Part shown: positions 1-8,399 of the stretch, piece by piece
How the letters are laid out: each line of letters begins with the position of its first letter
Numbering within the stretch: position 1 is the first letter of the stretch
DNA from: Bin55 sp965116055
Lineage (GTDB): Bacteria; Pseudomonadota; Gammaproteobacteria; Pseudomonadales; Azotimanducaceae
Length of the DNA stretch: 64,000 nucleotides
Assembly: GCA_965116055.1 (NCBI GenBank)
Contig: OZ220466.1
Coordinates: 434,001 to 498,000, forward strand
Direction: 5' to 3'
The notes under the pieces: generated by a model
Databases searched by the model: none
What the model saw: only the letters and a program-made list of their open reading frames with translations
Told to the model about the DNA's origin: nothing
Made by a program: the position numbers and the translations under genes

Positions 1-2
1 GC

Positions 3-1346
3 CGTAACGAGCCTGTCGAGCCGCCGAAAACGTTGCCCGGCCGTTTCCGGCATCTCGGTCCAAGCGTCATCGTTTCGGGCTCAATCGTAGGCTCCGGAGA
101 GATCCTTCTAACCTCGGGTCTGGGTGCCGCCGCTGGGTTTACATTACTTTGGTGGGTTCTTGTGTCCTGCTGGAGCAAGTCGGTTGTACAAGCGGAAATC
201 ACGCGGTATTGCATTTCCACCGGTGATACCTATATGCGAGCGCTCAACCGTTTACCCGGCAAGATCCGCGGTCCGGCGGGACCAGTAGGATGGCCTGTTT
301 GGCTAGCCGCGCTTTCATTCTTTCCAGGTATTTTCGGTCTTGGAGGTATCGTGGGTGGCGCCGGTCAAGGTCTCGCGCTCATGTTCGACGGTCTGAATCC
401 TGTGCTCGCTACGGGGATTGTGACAGTGGGAGCGATCGGCATTCTGGCAACTGGCTCGTACCCCTATCTGGAGCGTATCATGCTTGGGCTGGTGATGAGT
501 TTTACTGTCATTACGATCTTTAGTAGCGGCGTGATGCAGACCACCGAATTTCATATGACGCTGGCCGATCTTGCAGAAGGATTTCAGTTCCATTTCCCTC
601 TCGCTGTTGCTGCACTTGCGATCGCGGTGTACGGTTATACGGGCGTCAATGGGGGCGAGATCGCTGCATATACCTATTGGTGCGTCGAGAAAGGTTATCC
701 AAAGTACATCGGCGCGGACCCAACTGATCCCGGATGGGTCAATCGTGCAAAGGGCTGGATCAAGGTGTTGCACGCGGATGTATGGCTTACTTTGTTCATT
801 CTTACGTTGGCTACCGTGCCGTTTTACCTTCTCGGTGCCGGTGTATTGCACGAAACTGGTGCGCGGCCGGAAGGTTTAGAAACCATTGAAGTACTTGCCG
901 GTATGTTTACGGGTACATTGGGCCAGTGGTCGGTACTCCTGTTTGCTGTGGGCGCGTTTTGCATTCTTTTTTCTACTACTCTGTCCGGAGTCGGCGCAGG
1001 TGGTAGGGTGTTTCCAGACTACATCGTTGAATTTGGCTTCATCAAACGTACGGAAATCCATCGCCGCCAATGGACGCAAGGGTATGTCATTGTCATCCCG
1101 ATCATTGCATTCTTTCTTGACTTCGGGTTTCAAAACCCCGTGATATTGGTCATGATTTCGGCTTCCTTTGCGGCTATCACGTTACCTATTCAAAGTGGTG
1201 CGACTCTATGGCTACAAAAACGATATATGGATCCACGGATCCAACCTCATTGGAGTTTGAAGATCGCGCTATGGGCTACTTTTGTTTTTCAATTGTTAAT
1301 GTCTCTCTTCGTCATCTGGTTTACCTTTCAGAATTTATTCAACTAA
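3..1346 (+). CDS. Nramp-related membrane transporter, 5' end cut by window edge
   Basis: The frame is open from the first bases of the window, so the gene begins upstream; a TTG at 33 is only an internal codon. About eleven hydrophobic segments are visible. The opening block PSVIVSGSIVGSGEILLTS and the later block GYTGVNGGEIAAYTYW belong to the Nramp-like clade usually annotated as a divalent metal transporter. However, the canonical Nramp TM1 motif DPGN and the TM6 motif MPH are absent and are replaced by GSIVGSGE and by GYTGVNGG. Metal selectivity therefore cannot be assumed from the family name. The C-terminus is hydrophobic and ends eight bases inside the tail of the convergent SCO1 gene. 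Family assignment is confident; the substrate is unknown. Confidence 0.8.
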   Translation, partial: RNEPVEPPKTLPGRFRHLGPSVIVSGSIVGSGEILLTSGLGAAAGFTLLWWVLVSCWSKSVVQAEITRYCISTGDTYMRALNRLPGKIRGPAGPVGWPVWLAALSFFPGIFGLGGIVGGAGQGLALMFDGLNPVLATGIVTVGAIGILATGSYPYLERIMLGLVMSFTVITIFSSGVMQTTEFHMTLADLAEGFQFHFPLAVAALAIAVYGYTGVNGGEIAAYTYWCVEKGYPKYIGADPTDPGWVNRAKGWIKVLHADVWLTLFILTLATVPFYLLGAGVLHETGARPEGLETIEVLAGMFTGTLGQWSVLLFAVGAFCILFSTTLSGVGAGGRVFPDYIVEFGFIKRTEIHRRQWTQGYVIVIPIIAFFLDFGFQNPVILVMISASFAAITLPIQSGATLWLQKRYMDPRIQPHWSLKIALWATFVFQLLMSLFVIWFTFQNLFN

Positions 1347-1986
1347 GCTGTGCCAAGCCCTTGAAAATGCGCGCGAGAAGGTGGTCCTCGAAAGGTGACT
1401 TGATAAATCCGTAACAATTGCCCTGACGATCAAAAATCACGATATGGCCTTGATGATCGACGAGATAGTCCTCGTCGTTTGCCGGGTCGCCTAGTTGCTT
1501 GAAACCCACATAGACGCTTTCTGCGAATTGCTTAATCGCGTCGGGCGTCCCAGTAACGCCAATAATGTCAGGATCAATGCTGTCGGTATAAGACTTTACG
1601 ACTTCGTAACGATCTCGTTTGGCATCGACCGACACGAATAGTCGCTGGACATTTTCAAGTGTTTGGTGATCGCCTTGTTCTTTGAGTTGATCGAAAATCG
1701 TTTTCATTTGTGCTAGTGTCACAGGGCATATATCCGGGCAATGCGTATAGCCAAAAAAACCAAACGTCCATTTCCCCTGCAAATCACTTCGACCGAATCG
1801 TTCCCCGTTTTCGCTTACGAGATCCAGGTGATCCATCGAAATAGGCTCTGGAAGTATCACGACCCCCATGGAGGCCAGTTCCTCTTCCGATACGTTTTGT
1901 GATTGAACGCTCCAACTCCATGTGAGCAGTCCAAGGGCGACGACCAATACCCCGCCAAGAAGCAAGAAACGCGAGTTGAATTTCAT
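1339..1986 (-). CDS. SCO1/SenC family copper chaperone
   Basis: A 215-residue protein with an N-terminal membrane anchor (about residues 7-25) followed by a thioredoxin-like domain. The copper-binding motif THCPDICPVT gives Cys83 and Cys87, and the distal ligand is His178 in DYLVDHQGH. SCO proteins deliver copper to the CuA site of cytochrome c oxidase, or act as thiol reductants for that site, at the periplasmic face. The gene overlaps the upstream SURF1 gene by four bases, so both oxidase-assembly factors are probably translated together. The oxidase structural genes are not in the window. Confidence 0.92.
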   Translation of the reverse strand: MKFNSRFLLLGGVLVVALGLLTWSWSVQSQNVSEEELASMGVVILPEPISMDHLDLVSENGERFGRSDLQGKWTFGFFGYTHCPDICPVTLAQMKTIFDQLKEQGDHQTLENVQRLFVSVDAKRDRYEVVKSYTDSIDPDIIGVTGTPDAIKQFAESVYVGFKQLGDPANDEDYLVDHQGHIVIFDRQGNCYGFIKSPFEDHLLARIFKGLAQLS

Positions 1987-2681
1987 GATTTATGTGTATC
2001 TCTATCTTTTCGAATGGTGAAAAACCAGTAGCCGAACAGTACTAAAGCACCGATGAGTAACCACTGGGCGGCGTAGCCCCAGTGCATGGCGGTTGCATAT
2101 TCCATTTGCAACGGCGCAGCTTGCAAGACTCCTGGACTGCTTTCAAGCAACCTGAATTCCAATGCGCGTGCGCCGGTCCATCGCGCCATTTGTCCGATGT
2201 CGACCTCTCGCAAGCGAATGGGCCAGTCTGGTTGCGTGAGCGCTGTGGGTGATCGTAGGGCTGGATTGGGCCAGGCAATGCCCGTTATGGACAAACTTTC
2301 GGCAGGCACATGAACAGTAGGGTTGAGACGAGTGGAAGCCGCCATGGGTGTCCAACCCCGGTTGACAAGGTAGCGATCGCGTGAAGTGTTGAAGATGCTG
2401 ATGATCCAATATCCCGGGCGACCTTGGTGTCTGCGGTTTTCGACGATGAAGTAACGCTGTGGGTCAAAGCGACCGAAGAGTTGCGCTTTGCGAAAGTCAA
2501 AGTTGGTTTCAGCCCAATCCGCTTCTTCAAGCGGTGGCTGGCTTAATTTGGTTTCGTAAGCATTCTTTTGATTAAGTTTATCAATACCGCGGCCCACTTG
2601 CCATATACTCAAGCCGATTGTTACTAATATCGCGACGGCGACCTGAATCACCAGTGGCCACCCGCCAGGCGGTGTGTTCAT
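1983..2681 (-). CDS. SURF1 family cytochrome oxidase assembly protein
   Basis: A 232-residue protein with the SURF1 plan: one transmembrane helix near the N-terminus (around WPLVIQVAVAILVTIGLS), a periplasmic domain, and a second helix near the C-terminus (WLLIGALVLFGYWFFTI). Conserved pieces are FDPQRYFIVENRRHQGRPGY and VNRGWTP. SURF1 proteins help insert heme into aa3- or caa3-type oxidase subunit I. The gene lies directly upstream of SCO1 with a four-base overlap. The roughly 100 bases upstream, before aroE, must hold its promoter or be read through from the upstream genes. Confidence 0.9.
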   Translation of the reverse strand: MNTPPGGWPLVIQVAVAILVTIGLSIWQVGRGIDKLNQKNAYETKLSQPPLEEADWAETNFDFRKAQLFGRFDPQRYFIVENRRHQGRPGYWIISIFNTSRDRYLVNRGWTPMAASTRLNPTVHVPAESLSITGIAWPNPALRSPTALTQPDWPIRLREVDIGQMARWTGARALEFRLLESSPGVLQAAPLQMEYATAMHWGYAAQWLLIGALVLFGYWFFTIRKDRDTHKS

Positions 2682-2784
2682 TCGAATTCGAGCTGTCGCA
2701 GGGTACGTATTGGATTGGTGAGGGATTTGCTTAAAAGCAGGCGAAAGAGATCACAAGCTGATCTGTCTACTATCCCAACCGCTA

Positions 2785-3723
2785 CTATAACAAATTCACC
2801 GCGACATTGCCGTTAATATCTTCCCTAAAAGTGCAAACATGGCACGCCCGAACAATCGCGTTGCCTTGCAAATCGCGTTGAACGTAAATGGAATCTTGAC
2901 GCCGACACCGAGGACATACCGCGCCGGCGATGAATTGACGTTTTGGTTTTCGCAGGCTTTTAAGTACTGGCATGGTTTGTGGTCTTACGCCGTGCCAGAT
3001 CCGGAAAGCCTCGGCAGCTTGTTCGACGAGCATGCCCAATCCATCTGATACGGCACAAGCAAAGGGTTGAACCTGTTGTATGAATGGTGTTTGTCCGTTC
3101 TGCTGATAATTGAGGTCGTAGCAACGCGCGTCCTTGAATACGGCATCTTGCACAGGCAAGCGTTGCCAGCCAGTAGCCGTTGCGTTAATCACAATGTCCC
3201 AGCCGGCCTGCAATGCGCTGAGATTGACTACCTGCAGTTGCGGAAACTGCACCCTGAGCACTTCAGCCCGACTTTGCGTGCGATTCGCTAACGTAAGTTT
3301 TGCGTCGGCGTTAAGGAGCGGCAGGACGATACCTTGAACTGCCCCGCCTGCTCCAAGTATTAGGACTTTCGCATCGCGCAACGACCATTCAAGACGATTC
3401 AGGTCGTTGACCAACCCGAGGCCGTCCGTGTTGTAGCCGAGGTAGATATCGCCATAGGTATGAATGGTGTTTACTGCTCCAGCCGCCTCCGCGGCACGAT
3501 CGTGTTCGTCGACAAAATCGTATGCATCGCCTTTGAATGGTGCAGTGACGTTTAGCCCCATGCCTTGATCAGCGAAAAAGGCTTTCGCATCGCTTGGAAA
3601 CTGACCGATTTCCACCAAGATCTTTTCGTAGGTTATTCGCTTGTGGAAAGTTGCCGCAAACGCCAGATGGATTTCCGGCGAAAGACTATGACCGATAGGG
3701 TTTCCAACGACCGCGAATCTCAT
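2785..3723 (-). CDS. aroE: Shikimate dehydrogenase fused to a C-terminal YheV-like zinc ribbon
   Basis: Residues 1 to about 258 are a shikimate dehydrogenase, which reduces 3-dehydroshikimate with NADPH in aromatic amino acid synthesis. The substrate site NVTAPFK supplies catalytic Lys64, and GYNTDG supplies Asp100. The nucleotide loop is LGAGGAVQG, and the C-terminal SDGLGMLVEQAAEAF is typical of AroE. Past the usual end the chain continues for about 50 residues with PKRQFIAGAVCPRC and ACHVCTFRED, giving Cys270/Cys273 and Cys294/Cys297. This matches the small YheV (DUF2387) zinc-ribbon proteins, which are normally encoded separately in gammaproteobacteria. I see no stop or internal start favouring two proteins. 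It ends the purE-tsaC-aroE run. The fused domain's role is unknown. Confidence 0.9.
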   Translation of the reverse strand: MRFAVVGNPIGHSLSPEIHLAFAATFHKRITYEKILVEIGQFPSDAKAFFADQGMGLNVTAPFKGDAYDFVDEHDRAAEAAGAVNTIHTYGDIYLGYNTDGLGLVNDLNRLEWSLRDAKVLILGAGGAVQGIVLPLLNADAKLTLANRTQSRAEVLRVQFPQLQVVNLSALQAGWDIVINATATGWQRLPVQDAVFKDARCYDLNYQQNGQTPFIQQVQPFACAVSDGLGMLVEQAAEAFRIWHGVRPQTMPVLKSLRKPKRQFIAGAVCPRCRRQDSIYVQRDLQGNAIVRACHVCTFREDINGNVAVNLL

Positions 3724-3727
3724 GGCC

Positions 3728-4273
3728 TTAGCGGATTTGGTCGCCTGTCAATGCATCGAAAATGTTGCTGGGTCCGATCTCTTGATTGATAGTGCCGCTT
3801 ACGGTGCAGTCGACTGCATCCCCGAACCTTGTGCGTGCCTCAGATTCGTGTAGACAAGGCGCTTCGTTTGCGACATTGGCCGAAGTGGATACCATCGGAC
3901 GCTTGAAAAGCGCTGCAAGCGCTCGTGCTTGCGCATGACCTGGCACGCGCGCTGCTACTGAGTCGAAGTCGCCGACGATCCAGGTTGGAAAACGATTGGT
4001 CGGTAAAAGCCATGTCGTGCGTCCTGGCCAACTCGCCTCGACAGCGGCCCGTCTCACAGGCAGTAAGCGGCTCAATTCGGGTTCGAACTGGCTTGCCACA
4101 TGGGCGATCACGATGAGTCCTTTCGACTGCGATCTGTGCTTAATCGATAGGATGCGTTGCACCGCGCTTTCGTTGAAAGGGTCGCATGCAAATCCCCAGA
4201 CGCCCTCACAAGCGTGACAAATAACACCACCGTCGCGCATGACTTGCACGGCTTCGCAGAGCTCCGGGCTCAC
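3728..4273 (-). CDS. tsaC: L-threonylcarbamoyladenylate synthase (Sua5/YrdC domain)
   Basis: A 181-residue single YrdC domain, the size of TsaC rather than the longer Sua5. TsaC makes threonylcarbamoyl-AMP from threonine, bicarbonate and ATP for the t6A modification at tRNA position 37. Recognisable pieces are GGVICHACEGVWGFACDP, IKHRSQSKGLIVI (the KxR/SKGL nucleotide motif), WPGRTTWLLP and PMVSTSANVANE. It overlaps purE by four bases and ends four bases before aroE, so the three genes form one operon. tsaC-aroE adjacency is common in gammaproteobacteria. Confidence 0.93.
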   Translation of the reverse strand: MSPELCEAVQVMRDGGVICHACEGVWGFACDPFNESAVQRILSIKHRSQSKGLIVIAHVASQFEPELSRLLPVRRAAVEASWPGRTTWLLPTNRFPTWIVGDFDSVAARVPGHAQARALAALFKRPMVSTSANVANEAPCLHESEARTRFGDAVDCTVSGTINQEIGPSNIFDALTGDQIR

Positions 4274-4794
4274 TTGAGCGAAGCTTGAACCTCGGTGTTT
4301 TTCTGAGCGATGGTTTCTCGGTTTTCAATGCGGTCTTGATTCAGCTTGTCGGTCAGAGCTGCGTCGTTGAGTGCGAGGATTTGGGCGGCGAGATAGCCTG
4401 CGTTTTTTGCGCCGGCCTTGCCAATGGCAACCGTCGCTACGGGTACGCCGCCAGGCATCTGTACGGTAGAGAGCAAAGCATCAAATCCGCTAAGAGGACC
4501 GCCTTCCATTGGTACGCCAATGACTGGTCGCGTGGTGTGTGCGGCAACCGCGCCGGCCAAATGGGCGGCCAACCCCGCAGCGCAGATGTATACGCGGCAA
4601 TCTCGGCGTTCGGCATCCTGAACATACGCGATCGTTTCGCTTGGCGTGCGGTGTGCAGACGACACACGAACTTCGTACGCAATCGATAATTGGTCAAGTG
4701 TGGCAGTCGTTGCTTGCATGGTGGGCCAATCGGAGTCGGACCCCATCAAGACGGCGACAAAGGGCATGGCAATCTCCGTCTGCAGACGCTTCAT
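4270..4794 (-). CDS. purE: N5-carboxyaminoimidazole ribonucleotide mutase
   Basis: A class I PurE, which converts N5-CAIR to CAIR in purine synthesis. Diagnostic motifs are LMGSDSDWPTM, VSSAHRTP, AAGLAAHLAGAVAAHT and VIGVPMEGGPLSG. The longest frame starts at 4794; Met10 (start at 4767) begins directly before the conserved PFVAVLMGSDSD strand and could be the true start. The C-terminal tail of about 25 residues beyond the core is polar. It heads the purE-tsaC-aroE run. purK, the usual partner, is not in the window. Only 54 bases separate it from the divergent GST gene, so that gap holds both promoters. Confidence 0.93.
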   Translation of the reverse strand: MKRLQTEIAMPFVAVLMGSDSDWPTMQATTATLDQLSIAYEVRVSSAHRTPSETIAYVQDAERRDCRVYICAAGLAAHLAGAVAAHTTRPVIGVPMEGGPLSGFDALLSTVQMPGGVPVATVAIGKAGAKNAGYLAAQILALNDAALTDKLNQDRIENRETIAQKNTEVQASLK

Positions 4795-4848
4795 TAGGAC
4801 AAAATCGGAGCAAGTATTCTATTGACCGAATTGTTTGGAATGAATTGA

Positions 4849-5475
4849 ATGTCTGACGATCTGACCTTATACACGCATCCAATGTCTCGGGGCCGCATTG
4901 CCCGATGGATGCTGGAAGAAATTGGGGAACCGTATGCAACCGAGATCATTGATCTGCCGGCCGCTCCGGATGCCGCCGAGTTCAGTCGTATCAATCCGAT
5001 GGCGAAGGTTCCTGTGATTAAACACGGTGATGTCGTGGTGTCTGAGGCCGCTGCAATCTGTGCGTACTTAGCGGATGCATTCCCAAAGAAAGGACTCGCG
5101 CCAGCCTTGGGAGACCGCGGCAGTTACTACCGCTGGTTTTTCTTCGCTGCTGGTCCAGTTGAACAGAGTTGCGTGACGTTGGCTCTCGGCTTCAATGTGC
5201 CCGAGGAAAAGCAAGGCACGGTAGGTTACGGCACGCACGAGCGCATGTTGCATGCGCTTGAGGACATGCTCTCGCAACAACCCTACGCGGCAGGCGACAC
5301 GTTCACGGCAGTTGATGTGTATCTCGCCGCCCAATTACATTGGAACATGACGATGGGCGTCATTGATGAACGAAAAGCCTTTCTAGACTACTCGAATCGT
5401 ATGCACGAGCGACCAGCCTGTATTCGTGCCGCGCATATTGACGACGCGCTAAGTGCCAGGCTACAGCAAGCATAG
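4849..5475 (+). CDS. Glutathione S-transferase family protein
   Basis: A 208-residue protein with an N-terminal thioredoxin-like domain (LTLYTHPMSRGRIARWML) and an all-helical C-terminal domain. The cis-proline motif is MAKVPVIKHG, and the following block VVVSEAAAICAYLAD is the glutathione gamma-glutamyl binding loop. Ser13 in THPMSRG is the likely catalytic residue in place of tyrosine. The substrate cannot be predicted. It is divergent from purE, and the ankyrin gene starts eight bases downstream, so the two are probably cotranscribed. Confidence 0.85.
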   Translation: MSDDLTLYTHPMSRGRIARWMLEEIGEPYATEIIDLPAAPDAAEFSRINPMAKVPVIKHGDVVVSEAAAICAYLADAFPKKGLAPALGDRGSYYRWFFFAAGPVEQSCVTLALGFNVPEEKQGTVGYGTHERMLHALEDMLSQQPYAAGDTFTAVDVYLAAQLHWNMTMGVIDERKAFLDYSNRMHERPACIRAAHIDDALSARLQQA

Positions 5476-5483
5476 GTCGTACG

Positions 5484-6401
5484 ATGTCAACCGGGCGCCC
5501 GCTGGTTCGCGCTGGGACACTGTGCAACAAACTGATAGCAGCAGCGAAACAAGGCGACATTGACGAGCTACAACGCCTTTTATTGCTACGCGACAACGCA
5601 GCCCAACTGCGCAATTCGCACTTCAACACGCCGTTGCGTGCCGCGGTTGCCTCAGGACAATTGGCTGCCGCGAAACTTCTCGTTCAACATGGCGCAGATC
5701 CGCGGCAGGTCAATCATGGCGGCTCATCGCTGTTAGAAGCAGCGTCATTAAGCGGACATCGTCACATGGTCGCTTGGCTGTGTGATCTGGGTTTGCAAGC
5801 AGGCATCTTGGAGCTCAGCGCGGTCGGCGAATTGGAACGAGTAGAACGAGAAATCCGGGCCGATCGCGATTGTGTCCATACTCGAGATCGCAGACAGTTC
5901 ACCCCATTGCATTGTGCAGCTCAAAACGGACATGTCGAAGTCATTGAGCTGCTGATCAAAACCGGCGCGAACGTAGACGCTGAAAATAAACATCGGCACC
6001 AACCGCTTTCGATAGCGGTCGAGTGCAACCGAACTGCCGCGGTTAACTGCTTGCTGGAAAAAGGTGCGGATCCGAATGCGCGCGGCGGGCACTACCGCGG
6101 TCGTGTTTTGCACCGAGCCGTTTTGAATCGCAATACGACGATCGTGCATGCGTTGCTGCAAGCAGGCGCGAACCCGAATCTACTCGACGCAGGCGGAAAG
6201 TCGCCGTTACACGACGCGATAGGATTGGGCAGCTCGAAATTAGTCAGTATGTTATTGGCGCACCCGTTTATTGATGCAACGATTCGATCCGGTCCCACAA
6301 AGTTCAGCAATCAAGGCGAGACGCCACTGGAATACGCTTCCAATCGAGGTAAATCGCACATCGCCAGGCTGTTGGACGCGCACCTTGCTATATCGACTTG
6401 A
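5484..6401 (+). CDS. Ankyrin-repeat protein
   Basis: A 305-residue protein made almost entirely of ankyrin repeats, with about seven or eight units. Clear examples are TPLRAAVASGQLAAAKLLV, TPLHCAAQNGHVEVIELLI, QPLSIAVECNRTAAVNCLL and SPLHDAIGLGSSKLVSMLL. There is no signal peptide, membrane segment or catalytic domain. Such proteins bind partner proteins; ankyrin proteins are frequent in host-associated bacteria but also occur in free-living ones. It follows the GST gene after eight bases with an ATG start. Its partner is unknown. Confidence 0.85.
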   Translation: MSTGRPLVRAGTLCNKLIAAAKQGDIDELQRLLLLRDNAAQLRNSHFNTPLRAAVASGQLAAAKLLVQHGADPRQVNHGGSSLLEAASLSGHRHMVAWLCDLGLQAGILELSAVGELERVEREIRADRDCVHTRDRRQFTPLHCAAQNGHVEVIELLIKTGANVDAENKHRHQPLSIAVECNRTAAVNCLLEKGADPNARGGHYRGRVLHRAVLNRNTTIVHALLQAGANPNLLDAGGKSPLHDAIGLGSSKLVSMLLAHPFIDATIRSGPTKFSNQGETPLEYASNRGKSHIARLLDAHLAIST

Positions 6402-6453
6402 GCACTGGAGGGGCGGAACCTGTCAACGCCATTGAGACAGCGGTTGTTGTCAT

Positions 6454-6579
6454 TTACGGTGTAACCTTTGGTGTAGTGGTTGGGTCTGGCGGGTTGATCC
6501 AGACCTGTCCGGGAAGCGTTTGGTGCAGGGTGCGTTCGCGTTTCTCAAACTTGTATCGGGCGCGGCCGTGATGGATATC
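6454..6579 (-). pseudogene. C-terminal remnant of an IS3-type transposase
   Basis: In the 298-base gap between the ankyrin gene and cysC, the minus strand reads about 40 codons beginning DIHHGRARYKFEKRE, passing GQVWINPPDP and ending at a TAA. The DxHxGR start and the WINPP tail resemble the extreme C-terminus of IS3-family integrase-core transposases. No upstream part, start codon or terminal repeat is visible. It is most likely the scar of a lost insertion. The remaining gap is AT-rich and shows nothing else. Confidence 0.4.
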
Positions 6580-6699
6580 TTATTGCTATCTAACTCATTG
6601 AAATATAACAATAAATAAGTTTGAACTTGAGTTCACGCTTGGAATAAAAGATGCTCGGATGAATCGTTTATCGAACAACCATGATGCGTCGAATGCCAT

Positions 6700-7308
6700 C
6701 TAAGAATGATCCTGAATGAGAATATCATGCGAGATTAAGCACCTTATCGCCTTGTCCACTAAAGCAGTCGGCGATTCACACTCGGTGTGCAGATGCAAGT
6801 CTGGAAGCGTTGGTGGTTCGTACTTTGCGTCAACTCCTGTGAAATTCAATAGTTTGTTCGCTCGTGCACGACGATAAAGGCCCTTGGGGTCTCGAGATTC
6901 GCATACTGCTTGAGATGCGTCGACATACACTTCCAGGAATTCATCCGGATTGAAGAGCGATTTCACTTTAAGCCGTTGCCGCCGCAAAGGTGAAATGAGC
7001 GAGACGATCGCGAGATATCGTTCTCGAAGGAATAGCTTCGCAACCTCGGCAGCGCGACGCATGTTTTCCATTCGGTCTGCGTCGCTGAAACCTAAATCGG
7101 TATTCAATGTTCGACGCAAGTCGTCACCGTCAAGGGTGCAGCAGTGCACACCACGAGATATCAATTCGCCTGAAAGCGCGCACGCCAGAGTTGTCTTACC
7201 TGCGGCTGGTAAGCCCGTGAACCAAAGCACACAAGGTTTTCGGAGCTTCAATTCAGCCCCTGGACGTTTTGATGCATTCACGATAAGTTGCGTTTTGGTC
7301 GGATGCAA
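6700..7308 (-). CDS. cysC: Adenylylsulfate kinase
   Basis: A 202-residue APS kinase that phosphorylates adenylylsulfate at the 3' position to give PAPS. The P-loop is GLPAAGKTT (residues 32-40; the usual form is GLSGSGKST). The family blocks LDGDDLR, LGFSDADRMENMRR, ISPLRRQR, RDPKGLYRRARA and FTGVDAKYEPP are all present. Neither cysD nor cysN is nearby, so it stands alone. It begins 54 bases after the importer permease gene on the same strand and could be cotranscribed with it. PAPS can feed sulfate assimilation or sulfotransferases; the context does not tell which. Confidence 0.92.
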   Translation of the reverse strand: MHPTKTQLIVNASKRPGAELKLRKPCVLWFTGLPAAGKTTLACALSGELISRGVHCCTLDGDDLRRTLNTDLGFSDADRMENMRRAAEVAKLFLRERYLAIVSLISPLRRQRLKVKSLFNPDEFLEVYVDASQAVCESRDPKGLYRRARANKLLNFTGVDAKYEPPTLPDLHLHTECESPTALVDKAIRCLISHDILIQDHS

Positions 7309-7361
7309 GAAGCAGGTATTAGGCTGCCTGGATACGAGCCATTTTCGTGCTTAGCACTAAG

Positions 7362-8399
7362 TCATCTGCTAGCGAGGCCGGCAAGTACTCGACGAGGGTC
7401 GAATGCATCCCTCACACCCTCGGAAATAAAGATGAGTAGACATAGCATGATCGCAAGCGTAAAGAATCCGGTTAGACCGAGAAACGGTGCCTCGACGTTT
7501 GCCTTGCCTTGGTTCATTAGCTCGCCCAAAGACGGTGCGCCTTCCGGCAATCCCAATCCAAGAAAATCAAGGGCGGTCAATGTCGTCACGGCAGTACACA
7601 AAATGAAAGGCATGTTAGTTAGCGTGGCAACCATGGCATTCGGCAATACGTGTCGGCGCATGATGACTGGATTAGGTACGCCCAGCGATCGCGCAGCTCG
7701 CACATAGTCAAAGTTACGGGTGCGTAAGAATTCGGCGCGAACCACGGCCGACAAAGACATCCAACTAAACAACGTAAGCAAGATCAACATCATGAGGATG
7801 TTACGTTCGACGATGGTCGACATGATGATGAGTATGAGTAATGTGGGGAGTCCCGTCCAGATTTCTACTAGCCTTTGTCCGACTAGATCGGTCAGCCCGC
7901 CGAAATAACCTTGCACTGCCCCGACACTGATGCCAATAACAGCTGCCATCGCGGTCAAAACCAAACCGAACAGCACGGATAGTCGAAAACCATAGATCAA
8001 ACGAGCAAGAGTGTCCTTGCCTCGGTCATCGGTTCCCAGTAGATGTTGGGCTGATGGCCATGCCGGTGTAGCCGATAAGACATAAAAGTCGACGGTGTCG
8101 TAGGCATATGGGATAGGCGGATATATCGTGAACGCGTCTTTGGCCTCAAGTAAATCTTCAATATACGGGTCGGTGTAATCGACAGCAACATTGAGTTCGC
8201 CCCCCAAGTCCTTTTCGGACACGAACTCCACCACTGGGAACCAGACCTTGCCATCCATCACGATGACAATGGGCTTGTCGTTGGCGATGAATTCCGCAAA
8301 TAAGGTAATCACGAATAGCGCGCCGAACACGCAAAGCGAGTAGTACCCACGCCTATTCGCTTTGAAGTTCGCAAAACCGCGCTGAACAAGGGGACTCAT
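7362..8399 (-). CDS. ABC importer permease, YejE type (first set)
   Basis: A 345-residue inner-membrane permease of the oligopeptide (DppC/OppC/YejE) class. It has one N-terminal helix (SLCVFGALFVITLFAEF), a periplasmic insert containing QHLLGTDDRGKDTLARLIYG, and five further helices. The cytoplasmic EAA loop is VRAARSLGVPNPVIMRRHVLP. The long insert between helix 1 and the LGTDDRG motif is characteristic of YejE rather than DppC. It overlaps the YejB-type gene by four bases and forms a dimeric channel with it. The ATPase (YejF) is not encoded in the window. Confidence 0.88.
   Translation of the reverse strand: MSPLVQRGFANFKANRRGYYSLCVFGALFVITLFAEFIANDKPIVIVMDGKVWFPVVEFVSEKDLGGELNVAVDYTDPYIEDLLEAKDAFTIYPPIPYAYDTVDFYVLSATPAWPSAQHLLGTDDRGKDTLARLIYGFRLSVLFGLVLTAMAAVIGISVGAVQGYFGGLTDLVGQRLVEIWTGLPTLLILIIMSTIVERNILMMLILLTLFSWMSLSAVVRAEFLRTRNFDYVRAARSLGVPNPVIMRRHVLPNAMVATLTNMPFILCTAVTTLTALDFLGLGLPEGAPSLGELMNQGKANVEAPFLGLTGFFTLAIMLCLLIFISEGVRDAFDPRRVLAGLASR

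Noticed and set aside
315..851. A 178-codon minus-strand frame opposite the Nramp-like gene
   Set aside because: Shadow of the real gene; no motif and no conserved features.
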